Shown here: in pieces, positions 7,873 to 17,541 of the stretch | Layout: every line of letters starts with the position of its first letter | How positions within the stretch are numbered: position 1 is the first letter of the stretch | Assembly (NCBI GenBank): GCA_009992235.1 | Contig: JAACVZ010000001.1 | Coordinates: 47,465 to 111,464 of the forward strand | Length of the DNA stretch: 64,000 bases | Source: Candidatus Saccharimonadota bacterium | GTDB taxonomy: Bacteria > Patescibacteriota > Saccharimonadia > Saccharimonadales > Saccharimonadaceae | Direction: 5' to 3' | Translations under genes and position numbers: made by a program | Notes under the pieces: generated by a model | Seen by the model: the letters and a program-made list of their open reading frames with translations, nothing else | Databases searched by the model: none | What the model was told of the DNA's origin: nothing

Positions 7873-9189
7873 ATGCTAGATATAAGATTTATCCGCGAGA
7901 ATGCCGAAGCGATACAAAAGAATGCTCAACATAAGGGTTACGATGTTGATATTACAACACTCATTGCACGAGACGACGAGCGCCGCGATCTGAGTCAAAA
8001 GGTTGATCAGCTTCGTGAAAAGCGAAACGCAAACGCGGCTCAAATGAAGGGTGGCCGACCTGACGATGCCGTTATTGAAGAAGGGCGTCGACTAAAGGCA
8101 GAGTTGTCAACTTTTGAGGCGGAACTTACCGCGCTCGATAATGAGGTGACGGAATTGCATAAAATGGTGCCAAACATGGCATCGAGTGACGTGCCGCTTG
8201 GGGTGAGTGAGGCAGAGAATGTAGTCATAAAGGAAGTCGGCGACATCCCGACATTTGATTTTGCGCCACGTAATCATTATGAAATTGCCGAGCAACACGA
8301 CTGGATAGATAAGGAGCGGGCCGCGAAGGTTGCCGGAAGTCGGTTCGCGTATTTGAAGGGCGAAATTGTTCAGCTACAGTTTGCAATTATTCAGTATGTG
8401 CTGACAACTCTTTCGGACAAGGCGACTATTGAGAAAATTGCGACCGAGGCAGGCCTAGCCGATATTAGCCTTACGCCATTTACGCCGATTCTTCCACCAT
8501 ACATGATCCGAACCTACATTTATGACGCAATGGACCGACTTGAGCCACGCGATGACCGCTATAAGCTTGAGGATGACGATTTGTGGCTTCAGGGTAGTGC
8601 CGAGCATGTTATAGGAAGTATGCACGCTCAGGAGATATTTGACGAACCAGCGCTTCCGCTACGCTACGTAGGTTATGCCACTAGCTTTCGACGTGAGGCT
8701 GGTACATACGGCAAGGACATGGAAGGCATTTTGCGGATGCACCAGTTTGATAAACTCGAAATGGAAAGTTTTAGTACAGCCAAGGACGGAATGAACGAAC
8801 ATCTTCTTATGGTGGCGATTCAGGAGTATCTCTTGGCTTCGCTGGGTGTTCCGTACAGGATGATCCAAAAATGCACGGCTGACATCGGTAAGCCGAATGC
8901 TCGAGGCGTCGACATGGAGGCATGGCTTCCGGGGCAAAACCGCTATCGTGAAACGCACACCGCTGACTACATGACCGACTATCAGGCGCGGCGATTGCAG
9001 ACAAAGGTTCGCCTGGATTCAGGTGAGCTTGAGTACGTGCACACAAACGACGCAACGGCATTCGCGCTGGGGCGTATCATGATTGCGATTATTGAAAACA
9101 ATCAACACGAAGATGGAACGGTGACGATTCCTGAGACTCTGCGACCATACATTGGTGGGCGTACGACTCTTGTTTCTCACCCCAGATAA
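7873..9189 (+). CDS. serS: Seryl-tRNA synthetase
   Basis: Class II synthetase charging tRNA-Ser. The N-terminal antiparallel coiled-coil arm that holds the long variable arm of the tRNA spans about residues 30-110. Motif 2 is seen in TSFRREAGTYGKDMEGILR, and motif 3 residues lie in DATAFALGRIMIAIIEN. 438 aa is normal. TACAAT at 7857-7862 ends 10 nt before the ATG and there is no Shine-Dalgarno sequence, which fits a leaderless mRNA. Confidence 0.97.
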   Translation: MLDIRFIRENAEAIQKNAQHKGYDVDITTLIARDDERRDLSQKVDQLREKRNANAAQMKGGRPDDAVIEEGRRLKAELSTFEAELTALDNEVTELHKMVPNMASSDVPLGVSEAENVVIKEVGDIPTFDFAPRNHYEIAEQHDWIDKERAAKVAGSRFAYLKGEIVQLQFAIIQYVLTTLSDKATIEKIATEAGLADISLTPFTPILPPYMIRTYIYDAMDRLEPRDDRYKLEDDDLWLQGSAEHVIGSMHAQEIFDEPALPLRYVGYATSFRREAGTYGKDMEGILRMHQFDKLEMESFSTAKDGMNEHLLMVAIQEYLLASLGVPYRMIQKCTADIGKPNARGVDMEAWLPGQNRYRETHTADYMTDYQARRLQTKVRLDSGELEYVHTNDATAFALGRIMIAIIENNQHEDGTVTIPETLRPYIGGRTTLVSHPR

Positions 9190-9245
9190 TCGTATACTAA
9201 AGAACAAGAACATTACCGAACTATTTTCCGAAAGGCGGGGTATAT

Positions 9246-11867
9246 ATGGTTACTAGGCAGGGAGTGCTGACAAAGGTTTTCGGCGATCCGCAGAAGAAAA
9301 CCCTAAAGCGAATACAAAAGCGAGTTGATGCGATTAATGCGCTCGCTCCTAAATATGAAAAACTTTCAAAACCAGAGCTTAAAAAACAAACCGAGGTATT
9401 AAAGAAGCGTCTAGCGAAAAAGAACGTCACGCTCGATACGATTTTACCTGATGCCTTTGCATTGGTCCGAGAAGCAAGCGACCGTGTGCTTGGCATGCGC
9501 CCATTTGATGTGCAGCTTATTGGTGGCGTTGTTCTTCATGAGGGTGACATTGCTGAAATGAAAACCGGTGAGGGTAAAACTCTTGTTGCAACCCTTCCTG
9601 TGTACTTGAACGCGCTTGAAGAAAAGGGTGTTCACGTTGTGACCGTCAACGACTATCTTGCTCAACGTGACGCTGGTTGGATGGGTGAGCTATATAGTTT
9701 CTTAGGCCTTGAAGTAGGTGTCATTATTAACGACGCATCGTTTATTTTCGATCTACATTATGACAACGAGGCTCACTCCGACCCACGCATGCGCAAACTT
9801 CGCCCGGTAAGTCGTAAAGAAGCTTACGCGGCCGATATTACCTATGGCACGAATAACGAGTTCGGGTTTGACTACCTGCGCGACAACATGGTTGACGAAG
9901 TCGACATGCTCCGTCAGCGCGATCTTCACTACGCTATTGTTGACGAGGTTGACTCTATTCTTGTCGACGAGGCCAGGACGCCGCTGATTATTAGTGCTCC
10001 AGCAAGTGAGAACCCTGAAAATTATCAGCAATTTGCCCGCATAGCCTCAAAGCTTTCACCAGATGATTACGTGCTCGATGAAAAACGAAAAATGGTTTCA
10101 TTGACCGACGAAGGCGTCGAAAAGGTACAAAAGCTACTTGGCATAAAAAACTTGTACAGCCCTGACTACGTGCGTTCTGTATACCACCTCGACCAAGCGC
10201 TTCGGGCGCAAACTCTTTTCCGACGCGACAAGGACTACGTTGTTAGTAAAGACGGGGAAGTCGTTATTGTCGATGAATTTACCGGTCGTCTTATGCAGGG
10301 TCGTCGCTATAATGAAGGACTTCACCAGGCGATTGAAGCTAAAGAGAACGTCCCTGTTCTTCAAGAGAGCATGACACTTGCGACTGTTTCATTCCAGAAC
10401 TACTTCCGATTGTATAAGAAGCTGTCTGGTATGACGGGAACGGCGTTTACTGAAGCGGAAGAGTTCCAGCAAATTTACAAGCTCGATGTCGTGCAGATTC
10501 CATCAAATCGACCGCTTGCTCGTGAAGACCGCGAAGATCTTATCTTCCGAACAGAGAAGGCGAAGATTAAAGCAGTTGCCGAAGCGATTAAAGAGAATCA
10601 CGCCATTGGGCGTCCTGTGCTCGTTGGTTCAGCTTCAATTGCTAAGAACGAGCTAATTGCCAACTATCTAGATAAAGAGAAGATACCATACGAAATATTG
10701 AACGCGAAGAACAACGAGCGAGAAGCAGCCATTATTGAAAAGGCTGGTGAAAAGGGTGCGATAACACTCGCGACTAACATCGCTGGTCGTGGTACAGACA
10801 TTAAGCTTGGTAAGGGTGTCGTTGAACTTGGCGGTTTGGTGGTCATTGGCTCTGAACGTCACGAGTCACGACGTATCGACAATCAGCTCCGTGGACGCGG
10901 TGGACGTCAGGGTGATCCTGGCATGACGCAGTTCTACGTATCAACCGAAGACGACTTGATGCGTATTTTCCAGGGTGAACGTATCGCGGGCATTATGGAC
11001 CGTATTGGCGTGAACGATGATGAACCAATCCAACACCGTATGGTCAGTAAGACACTTGAGTCTGCTCAGAAGCGTGTTGAGGGGTACAACTTTGACAACC
11101 GTAAAAATGTTGTTCAGTACGACAACGTCATCAACCGCCACCGTCGCGTAGTATATACTGTCCGACGCAAAATTCTTGAAGGCGGTGACATAAAGGGAGA
11201 AGTTGAGCGATTGCTAGAGGCTAAGGTTCGCGAGCTTACCTTGGTTCCTGCGAAAAATAATAAGAAGTTTTTCATCGAATTTGAAACCATCTTTCCAATT
11301 AACGATAAGAAGCTAAAGACAATTGGTGCCGAAAAACGAGACAAGCGCCGTTTTGATATGGCGCTAAAGGAAGTGACGAAGCTTTATCGCGCTAAGGAGG
11401 ATGATCTTGGTGAAGATGTAATCCGTAAGGTTGAGCGAGAAGTTTACATGCAGGTTCTCGACACGTTGTGGATGCAGCACCTTGAGAACATGCAACACCT
11501 TCGAGATGGTATTCACTGGCGAAGCGTTGGACAGCGCGACCCACTGGTTGAGTATCGTAGCGAATCGCAAAAACTATTCGATAGTTTGCAGGCGACGCTT
11601 CGTGACGAGGTGCTACGCGCAGTTATGCACGTGACGAATCGTGACGCAATAGCCCGCGCGGAAGAAGAGCACCAGACGGAGCTAACTCGTCTTGCCGAGG
11701 GCGCTGTTGAGAAGGGTGTAAACGAAGTCACGGCCGGTGAAAGCAACCGCGACGCTGACTTTAAGGTGAAAAAAGCCGAGTCGGTTTCAGAAGCAGCGAG
11801 TAAGAAAAATGCTACCAAAAAGAAGAAGAAGGCCCAACGACAAAATCGTAAGAAAGGCCGACATTAG
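9246..11867 (+). CDS. secA: Preprotein translocase ATPase SecA
   Basis: Motor that pushes unfolded proteins through SecYEG. Walker A GEGKT is at residues 108-112, the DEVD box at 233-236, and the motor domain 2 signature TNIAGRGTDI lies further on. At 873 aa it is close to full length, but the C-terminal tail is a lysine-rich segment (KKKKKAQRQNRKKGRH) without the zinc-binding cysteines found in many SecA proteins, so SecB-type targeting through that tail is unlikely. GAAAGGCGGGG precedes the ATG. The stop overlaps the GTG start of the M16 peptidase. Confidence 0.98.
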   Translation: MVTRQGVLTKVFGDPQKKTLKRIQKRVDAINALAPKYEKLSKPELKKQTEVLKKRLAKKNVTLDTILPDAFALVREASDRVLGMRPFDVQLIGGVVLHEGDIAEMKTGEGKTLVATLPVYLNALEEKGVHVVTVNDYLAQRDAGWMGELYSFLGLEVGVIINDASFIFDLHYDNEAHSDPRMRKLRPVSRKEAYAADITYGTNNEFGFDYLRDNMVDEVDMLRQRDLHYAIVDEVDSILVDEARTPLIISAPASENPENYQQFARIASKLSPDDYVLDEKRKMVSLTDEGVEKVQKLLGIKNLYSPDYVRSVYHLDQALRAQTLFRRDKDYVVSKDGEVVIVDEFTGRLMQGRRYNEGLHQAIEAKENVPVLQESMTLATVSFQNYFRLYKKLSGMTGTAFTEAEEFQQIYKLDVVQIPSNRPLAREDREDLIFRTEKAKIKAVAEAIKENHAIGRPVLVGSASIAKNELIANYLDKEKIPYEILNAKNNEREAAIIEKAGEKGAITLATNIAGRGTDIKLGKGVVELGGLVVIGSERHESRRIDNQLRGRGGRQGDPGMTQFYVSTEDDLMRIFQGERIAGIMDRIGVNDDEPIQHRMVSKTLESAQKRVEGYNFDNRKNVVQYDNVINRHRRVVYTVRRKILEGGDIKGEVERLLEAKVRELTLVPAKNNKKFFIEFETIFPINDKKLKTIGAEKRDKRRFDMALKEVTKLYRAKEDDLGEDVIRKVEREVYMQVLDTLWMQHLENMQHLRDGIHWRSVGQRDPLVEYRSESQKLFDSLQATLRDEVLRAVMHVTNRDAIARAEEEHQTELTRLAEGAVEKGVNEVTAGESNRDADFKVKKAESVSEAASKKNATKKKKKAQRQNRKKGRH

Positions 11868-13153
11868 TGAATCATTCAGTTGAAGAAATAAGGCTAAAAA
11901 ACGGCGCACGAGGACTATTTATTGACATTCCCGGTGCGACCGTTATGAGCACACTATTTCATTTTCGTGCTGGAAATCGTTTTACAAAAAATGCCGAAAT
12001 TGAGCAGGTAGCACATATTATGGAGCACATGGCATTTGGTGCCAACGCTCGTTTTCGATCCGAGCACGCTTTTGAGGCAGAGTTTACGAAAAACGGCGCC
12101 TACCACAACGCCTATACATCTGACTTCTCAATGGTTTACGAAGCAGACTGCGCCGACTTTGAGTGGGATAGAATACTCGAGCTTCAACGCCTCAGCATTT
12201 GTGAGCCTCGATTCAACGAAAAAGAAATGCAGGCCGAGAAGGGGAATGTTCGTAGTGAATTAACGAACTTCCTTAACGACCATCACCGTATTTTGTGGCC
12301 GCGCATTCAGCAGCTTCTTGGCGAAGACGTGCTGACATATCGTCAAAGCTTGGCGACAATTAACAATGTATCGCTGGCTGATATTCGCGAGCACCACAAG
12401 CGCACGCACACAACTGCGAATATGCGCTTTGTGGTTGCCGGAAAACTACACGGACGAAAACGAGAACTCATTCGACAGCTTGAGGCGTTTAACCTTCCAG
12501 AAGGTGAACGGTTTGCGGTACCAAGAGACGAACTTCGAGCTTCACCGCCGACGCTCATCCGTCGAAAAGACGCTTCGAACATTACATTTGGCTTAACAAT
12601 GATTGCGCCAAAAGTTCTCAGTGATGAAGAGCTTGATGCCATGCATCATCTAAATCACATTTTAACGGGTACTGCGACCTCTCGCATCTATGGTAAGGCT
12701 CGGGCGAAGGGACTGGCGTATCACGTTGGTTCGTACGCGAGTGCTGGGTTTTATGACAGCGCTTGGGACATTTCCGGGCAGGTGAACAGCGACACCATCG
12801 ACGACTTGTTTGTCATTATTAAACGAGAAATTTTAGCTGTCCTAAACGGAAAAATAACTGACGAAGAAATTGAAGCCGCAAAGTCATTTAGCCTTGGTCG
12901 GTATCAGATGGGTGCACAGACAGTATCGCAAATTAGTGGTTTTTATACCAATCGCTATTTTGCTGATGACTTCATTAAGGATTATCAAAAAGTGCCCGAT
13001 ACAATTCGTCGCGTGACTCGTGAAAAAATTGTTGAAACCGTGAAACTGTTTGTTGATGCTAACACTTGGGTGCTGGCGGCCGTAAGCGCCGGTGATCGCG
13101 ATGAGATCGTTTCGTTGTCGTCGAACCTAGAAAAAATATTTGAGAAGGAGTAG
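11867..13153 (+). CDS. M16-family zinc metallopeptidase
   Basis: Pitrilysin/processing-peptidase-like protein with the inverted zinc motif HIMEH at residues 50-54 and a downstream glutamate in AEKGNVRSEL as likely third ligand, so the active site appears intact. 428 aa matches the two-domain single-chain form. It starts with GTG inside the secA stop (TAGTG), so it is translationally coupled to the Sec motor. The family degrades peptides; a role in clearing signal peptides or processing exported proteins is suggested only by the coupling. Confidence 0.9.
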   Translation: MNHSVEEIRLKNGARGLFIDIPGATVMSTLFHFRAGNRFTKNAEIEQVAHIMEHMAFGANARFRSEHAFEAEFTKNGAYHNAYTSDFSMVYEADCADFEWDRILELQRLSICEPRFNEKEMQAEKGNVRSELTNFLNDHHRILWPRIQQLLGEDVLTYRQSLATINNVSLADIREHHKRTHTTANMRFVVAGKLHGRKRELIRQLEAFNLPEGERFAVPRDELRASPPTLIRRKDASNITFGLTMIAPKVLSDEELDAMHHLNHILTGTATSRIYGKARAKGLAYHVGSYASAGFYDSAWDISGQVNSDTIDDLFVIIKREILAVLNGKITDEEIEAAKSFSLGRYQMGAQTVSQISGFYTNRYFADDFIKDYQKVPDTIRRVTREKIVETVKLFVDANTWVLAAVSAGDRDEIVSLSSNLEKIFEKE

Positions 13154-13155
13154 CG

Positions 13156-14463
13156 ATGAAAATTGCAATTGCTGGATATGGTATTGAGGGCGAAGCAAAC
13201 TACCGCTACTGGACTAGCCAGCCTGGACATGATATTACTATTGTCGATGAGGCACTTGTTCCGAAGAACCCACTGCCAGAAGGAGTGAAGACACTCCTAG
13301 GTGCGGGCGTATATGAAAAGTTGGACGATTTTGATCTTGTCGTTAGAACGGCTGGCGTGTCGCCACGTAAAATTCATACCAACGGCAAGGTATGGTCGGC
13401 GACAAATGAATTTTTTGAACAATGTCCTGCACAGATTATTGGGGTGACCGGTACGAAAGGGAAGGGTACGACGGCGAGCCTCATCGCGTCGATACTTGAA
13501 TCGGCTGGAAAGAAAGTGTGGTTGGTTGGAAATATCGGTGTTTCAGCACTGGCGGTTCTTGAGAAAATATCGGCCGATGATGTCGTGGTATTCGAATTAT
13601 CAAGTTTTCAGCTATGGGATATCGAGCGATCACCGCATATTGCGGTGGTGACCATTATTGAAGCCGACCATCTCGATGTTCACGAAAATATGGAAGAATA
13701 TTTGGCTGCAAAGGCTCGCATTCGTCAATTTCAAGGTGAAGGCGACGTGTGCGTCTATCATCCGACCAACCAGTACTCTGGGCAGATTGCGGTTAGTTCG
13801 AACAGCGGAAGCGCTATTCGCTATGCAGTGCAGGATGATGGTGGCGTGTATGTTAGGAATGATTATTTTTGGGTAGGCGACGGCGACGCGAAACTGTGTG
13901 CACTCGATGCATTGCAGGTTAGGGGTGTTCATAACCAAGAAAATGCTTGTGCGGCAATTACCGCAGCGTTGCAACTGGATGTGCCGACATCGGCGGTCGA
14001 AAAAGGCCTTCGCGCGTTTCGCGGCCTGCCTCACCGTCTTGAATTCGTTCGTGAGTGTGAGGGCATCGCCTACTATAACGACAGTTATTCTTCGGCTCCG
14101 ACCGCAACCCTTGCAGCGATTCGGTCATTTGACCGTCCGATGGTGCTGATTGTTGGCGGGACCGAAAAAGGCTCAGATTTCTCAGCACTATTTGCCGGTA
14201 TGCGGCAGCAGGCGAATCTGAAACATATTCTTTTGGTTGGCGAGATACGTCACAAGCTTGCAGAAAAGCTTCAGTCGGCGGGTGTGCAGGCTCCATATAC
14301 GGTTGTGGATGCTCAGGATATGTCAGGAATTCTCGAGGTTGCCCGAAGTGTGGCGACGTCTGGTGACGTCATCTTGTTGAGCCCAGGGTGCGCGAGTTTC
14401 GATATGTTTAAGAACTTTTCCGACCGAGGAGACCAATTTCGGGAGTACGCGCAATCGTTATGA
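13156..14463 (+). CDS. murD: MurD-family ligase, probably the L-Glu-adding MurD2
   Basis: ATP-dependent Mur ligase that adds glutamate to UDP-MurNAc-L-Ala. The ATP-binding loop GVTGTKGKGTT is at residues 96-106, and the ELSSFQLW and HRLEFV motifs are MurD-like. An ATGA overlap joins it to the next gene, a MurL-type epimerase. In Xanthomonas the ligase next to MurL (MurD2) adds L-Glu rather than D-Glu, after which MurL epimerises the product; gene order argues for the same specificity here, though sequence alone does not prove it. It lies away from the dcw cluster. Confidence 0.9.
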   Translation: MKIAIAGYGIEGEANYRYWTSQPGHDITIVDEALVPKNPLPEGVKTLLGAGVYEKLDDFDLVVRTAGVSPRKIHTNGKVWSATNEFFEQCPAQIIGVTGTKGKGTTASLIASILESAGKKVWLVGNIGVSALAVLEKISADDVVVFELSSFQLWDIERSPHIAVVTIIEADHLDVHENMEEYLAAKARIRQFQGEGDVCVYHPTNQYSGQIAVSSNSGSAIRYAVQDDGGVYVRNDYFWVGDGDAKLCALDALQVRGVHNQENACAAITAALQLDVPTSAVEKGLRAFRGLPHRLEFVRECEGIAYYNDSYSSAPTATLAAIRSFDRPMVLIVGGTEKGSDFSALFAGMRQQANLKHILLVGEIRHKLAEKLQSAGVQAPYTVVDAQDMSGILEVARSVATSGDVILLSPGCASFDMFKNFSDRGDQFREYAQSL

Positions 14464-15740
14464 GTCGGTTTATTTTTGAGTCGTATACGCTTTCTGACCC
14501 TAGCGGTGAGGCAACTTTTCGGTATCGGTATGAAGATGGGCGGCGATTCGAAGAGACGGTGACCTTCGATGTAGAGCAGGGCTATAACAAGGAGGTGCTT
14601 GATCGGGCTCTTTTTCTTGCTTTTATTGTGATCGGTACGTCGTATGTGAAAACCTTCCTTGCGGATGAATGTGTTTTTGAAAGCGGGGATATTGATGAAT
14701 GGCAGGCGACGTTTATGAACACCGTCTATCAAGAAGGTTTAAGCCAATACGCCTACGAGAATAACCTGACGCGCGATAACCTTCCTCGTTTTGAGGCGAC
14801 CGTACAGGATACTCCAGGGGCTGCAGCGTATCAAGGCGAGGGAACACTATTGTTGCAGAGTGGCGGGAAAGATTCGCTTCTACTGTCGGCAGTATTCGAT
14901 AAGACGGAGCGTCCGTATACCCCTTGGTACGTGGCGAGTTCGGGGCACCACCCATCAGTGCTCGACAGTCTCGCGAGTCCGCTTGTCGTGTCGACCCGCA
15001 CGATTGACCGAGACGCTCTAGAGAACGCTCGGGCAGATGGCGGCAGGAATGGCCATGTTCCGATAACTTATATTGTGCAAAGTTTTGCGCTTGTGCAGGC
15101 GATTCTGCTTAGAAAACAGGAGGTCGTCACCGCTATTGCCCATGAGGGCGAGGAGCCACATGCACGCATTGGTGATCTCCCGGTGACGCATCAATGGTCA
15201 AAGACATGGCGGGCTGAACAACTTTTTGCTGAATATGTCGAGCGGTATGTCGCCACCTCGCTGCATATCGGGTCGCCACTCCGCCGTTTTAGCGAGGTGC
15301 GCGTTGCGGAATTGTTTACGATACACGCCTGGAAAAAATACGGAAAGGCGTTTAGTTCGTGTAACCATGCAAATTATTTACAGGGTGCGGACAACAGCCA
15401 GCTGGCGTGGTGTGGAGCGTGTCCGAAATGTGCCAATGCGTACCTATTGTTTGCGCCATTTGTTGATGCAGGTGAACTAAAATCAGTTTTTGCTGGACAT
15501 GACTTATTCACGCGTGAGTTACTTCAGGAAACGTACAAAGGCTTGCTTGGTGTTGATGGCGTCATGAAGCCGTTCGAGTGTGTCGGGGAAGTTGATGAAC
15601 TCAGGAAGGCTTACTGGCTCGCGCAAGAGAAGGGCGGGTACGGCACGGTTTCGTTTGTCGTACCGGCTTCGACCTACGATTATCACACCGAATATCCAAT
15701 GCAGCAATGGGCCGAATTGCCACCAACACTGATACAATAG
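14460..15740 (+). CDS. murL: MurL-like UDP-MurNAc-L-Ala-L-Glu epimerase
   Basis: A 426-aa protein with a PP-loop ATP motif (SGGKDS, residues 134-139) and a conserved CGACPKC cluster in its C-terminal third. Size, the PP-loop and the four-base overlap with a murD-type gene match MurL of Xanthomonas, which uses ATP to invert L-glutamate to D-glutamate in the muropeptide precursor. This would bypass glutamate racemase (murI), which is not in the window. I am fairly sure of the family; the reaction is transferred from the characterised member. Confidence 0.8.
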   Translation: MSRFIFESYTLSDPSGEATFRYRYEDGRRFEETVTFDVEQGYNKEVLDRALFLAFIVIGTSYVKTFLADECVFESGDIDEWQATFMNTVYQEGLSQYAYENNLTRDNLPRFEATVQDTPGAAAYQGEGTLLLQSGGKDSLLLSAVFDKTERPYTPWYVASSGHHPSVLDSLASPLVVSTRTIDRDALENARADGGRNGHVPITYIVQSFALVQAILLRKQEVVTAIAHEGEEPHARIGDLPVTHQWSKTWRAEQLFAEYVERYVATSLHIGSPLRRFSEVRVAELFTIHAWKKYGKAFSSCNHANYLQGADNSQLAWCGACPKCANAYLLFAPFVDAGELKSVFAGHDLFTRELLQETYKGLLGVDGVMKPFECVGEVDELRKAYWLAQEKGGYGTVSFVVPASTYDYHTEYPMQQWAELPPTLIQ

Positions 15741-15745
15741 TATCC

Positions 15746-16828
15746 ATGAGGCCACTAATTAAACGACTCGACACCCTGTCCGAGCAAATAGATGCTGCGA
15801 TGGAGCGTCTGCATATTGCCGACAAGCAAGAACAGGCTGCGCAGCTGGATAAAGACTTGGCGGTGCCTGAAATATGGAACAATCCAACCTTTGCGCAGCA
15901 ACAAAGCCGATCGCTTGCGGCGCTTAACTCAATGATTGATCCGTGGATTATTTTGCGCACACAAGTTCGAGACATTTCAGAGCTTATGGATATGGGAGAC
16001 GATAGCCTACTTGGAGAGTTTGAAGGTCAGGTGACGGCACTTGAGAAAGAATACCAAGTGCTACGAAAGGCGCTACTGTTTGACGGTTATTATGATGACC
16101 ATAACGCAATTCTTCGACTTAGCGCTGGGGCTGGCGGAACCGATGCGCAGGATTGGACTGAGATGGTCGAGCGTATGTACATTCGATGGGCAGAAAAGTC
16201 TGGTCTTTCGGCGCGGATAATCGAACGGTCTTCGGGTGATGAGGCGGGTGTGAAGTCGAGCATAATTGAAGTTGAGGGCGCATATGCATACGGAAAACTT
16301 CGGTCAGAAAACGGCGTGCACCGCTTGGTTCGCTTAAGTCCTTTTAACAGTGATAATTTGCGTCAGACGAGTTTCGCGCTTGTTGAGGTGTTGCCGCAAA
16401 TTGATGCACCATCAGAAGTGGAAATTGAGGATAAAGACTTGAAAGTTGATGTCTATCGAGCGGGGGGTCATGGTGGTCAGTCTGTGAACACGACCGACTC
16501 GGCTGTGCGCGTGACACATATTCCGACTGGTATTGTGGTCGCTATTCAAAATGAACGGTCGCAGCTTCAAAATAAAGAAACCGCTATGAAGATTCTGCGA
16601 TCAAAACTTGCCCAAATGCGACTTGAGCAACATGTTCAGTCTATGGGGGAGCTTCGCGCCGGCGAATCGGCTAATTGGGGTAGTCAAATTCGGAACTACG
16701 TACTTCATCCGTACACGTTAGTTAAGGATACGCGCACGAAACATGAAACACGTAACGCTCAGGGGGTGCTTGATGGAGATCTTGATGAATTCATGGAGGC
16801 CTTTTTGGAGCAACCAGAGGCGCAATAA
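15746..16828 (+). CDS. prfB: Peptide chain release factor 2
   Basis: Recognises UGA and UAA stops. The SPF tripeptide that reads the stop codon is in VRLSPFNSD, and the catalytic GGQ is in RAGGHGGQSVN. A longer frame starts at 15707, but TACAAT at 15733-15738 ends 7 nt before the ATG at 15746, so I chose that start (360 aa). The gene is a single uninterrupted frame: the autoregulatory in-frame UGA with +1 frameshift found in most bacterial prfB genes is absent. Its presence fits UGA being a stop in this organism. Confidence 0.95.
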   Translation: MRPLIKRLDTLSEQIDAAMERLHIADKQEQAAQLDKDLAVPEIWNNPTFAQQQSRSLAALNSMIDPWIILRTQVRDISELMDMGDDSLLGEFEGQVTALEKEYQVLRKALLFDGYYDDHNAILRLSAGAGGTDAQDWTEMVERMYIRWAEKSGLSARIIERSSGDEAGVKSSIIEVEGAYAYGKLRSENGVHRLVRLSPFNSDNLRQTSFALVEVLPQIDAPSEVEIEDKDLKVDVYRAGGHGGQSVNTTDSAVRVTHIPTGIVVAIQNERSQLQNKETAMKILRSKLAQMRLEQHVQSMGELRAGESANWGSQIRNYVLHPYTLVKDTRTKHETRNAQGVLDGDLDEFMEAFLEQPEAQ

Positions 16829-16857
16829 CCACACCGCTTGTGCTATAATCATACGGT

Positions 16858-17541
16858 ATGATTCTATTAGATAGAGTAACAAAAACTTATGGTAAAGGTG
16901 CCGCTGTCGCCCTTAGTCGATTAAGCCTTTTCATCGAACCAAAAGAATTTGTAATTATTATTGGATCGTCTGGTGCGGGGAAGTCAACTCTTCTGCGACT
17001 TTTAACATGTGAAGAGAAGCCGACAAGCGGAAAAATAGTTGTTGGTGGTATTGACTACGATACACTCAAGGACCATCAGGTTCCGATGCTTCGCCGAAAA
17101 ATCGGAGTAGTGTTTCAAGACTTTAAGCTGTTGCCGCAACGGACCGTATTTGAGAACATTGCGTTTGCTCTTGAAATTGCCGGCATGACTGGACGGGAAA
17201 TTAAGAATACTGTTCCGAAGGTGATTGACCTTGTTGGGCTTACAGGAAAAGAGAAGCAGTTTCCAGGTCAGTTATCTGGTGGAGAGAAGCAGCGGGTTGC
17301 TATAGCTAGGGCTATTGTACGGCAACCAAAAATTTTGATTGCTGACGAGCCAACTGGAAACCTTGACCCCAAGAACACGTGGGAGATTGTTCGCTTGCTT
17401 GAGAAGATTAACAAATACGGAACGACTGTCTTACTTACAACCCACAATGCTGACATTGTGAACAAATTGAAGCGTCGGGTTATTACTATCGAGAACGGTA
17501 AAATAACCGGTGACCAGGCTGAAGGGAGCTACAGGCAATAA
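16858..17541 (+). CDS. ftsE: Cell division ATP-binding protein FtsE
   Basis: ATPase of the FtsEX complex that switches on a peptidoglycan hydrolase at the division site. Walker A GSSGAGKSTL, signature QLSGGEKQR and Walker B IADEPTGNLDP are present, with the F-D-F-K-L-L-P-Q-R sequence after the Q-loop typical of FtsE. TATAAT at 16844-16849 ends 8 nt before the ATG (leaderless). The stop overlaps the ftsX start. Confidence 0.95.
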   Translation: MILLDRVTKTYGKGAAVALSRLSLFIEPKEFVIIIGSSGAGKSTLLRLLTCEEKPTSGKIVVGGIDYDTLKDHQVPMLRRKIGVVFQDFKLLPQRTVFENIAFALEIAGMTGREIKNTVPKVIDLVGLTGKEKQFPGQLSGGEKQRVAIARAIVRQPKILIADEPTGNLDPKNTWEIVRLLEKINKYGTTVLLTTHNADIVNKLKRRVITIENGKITGDQAEGSYRQ

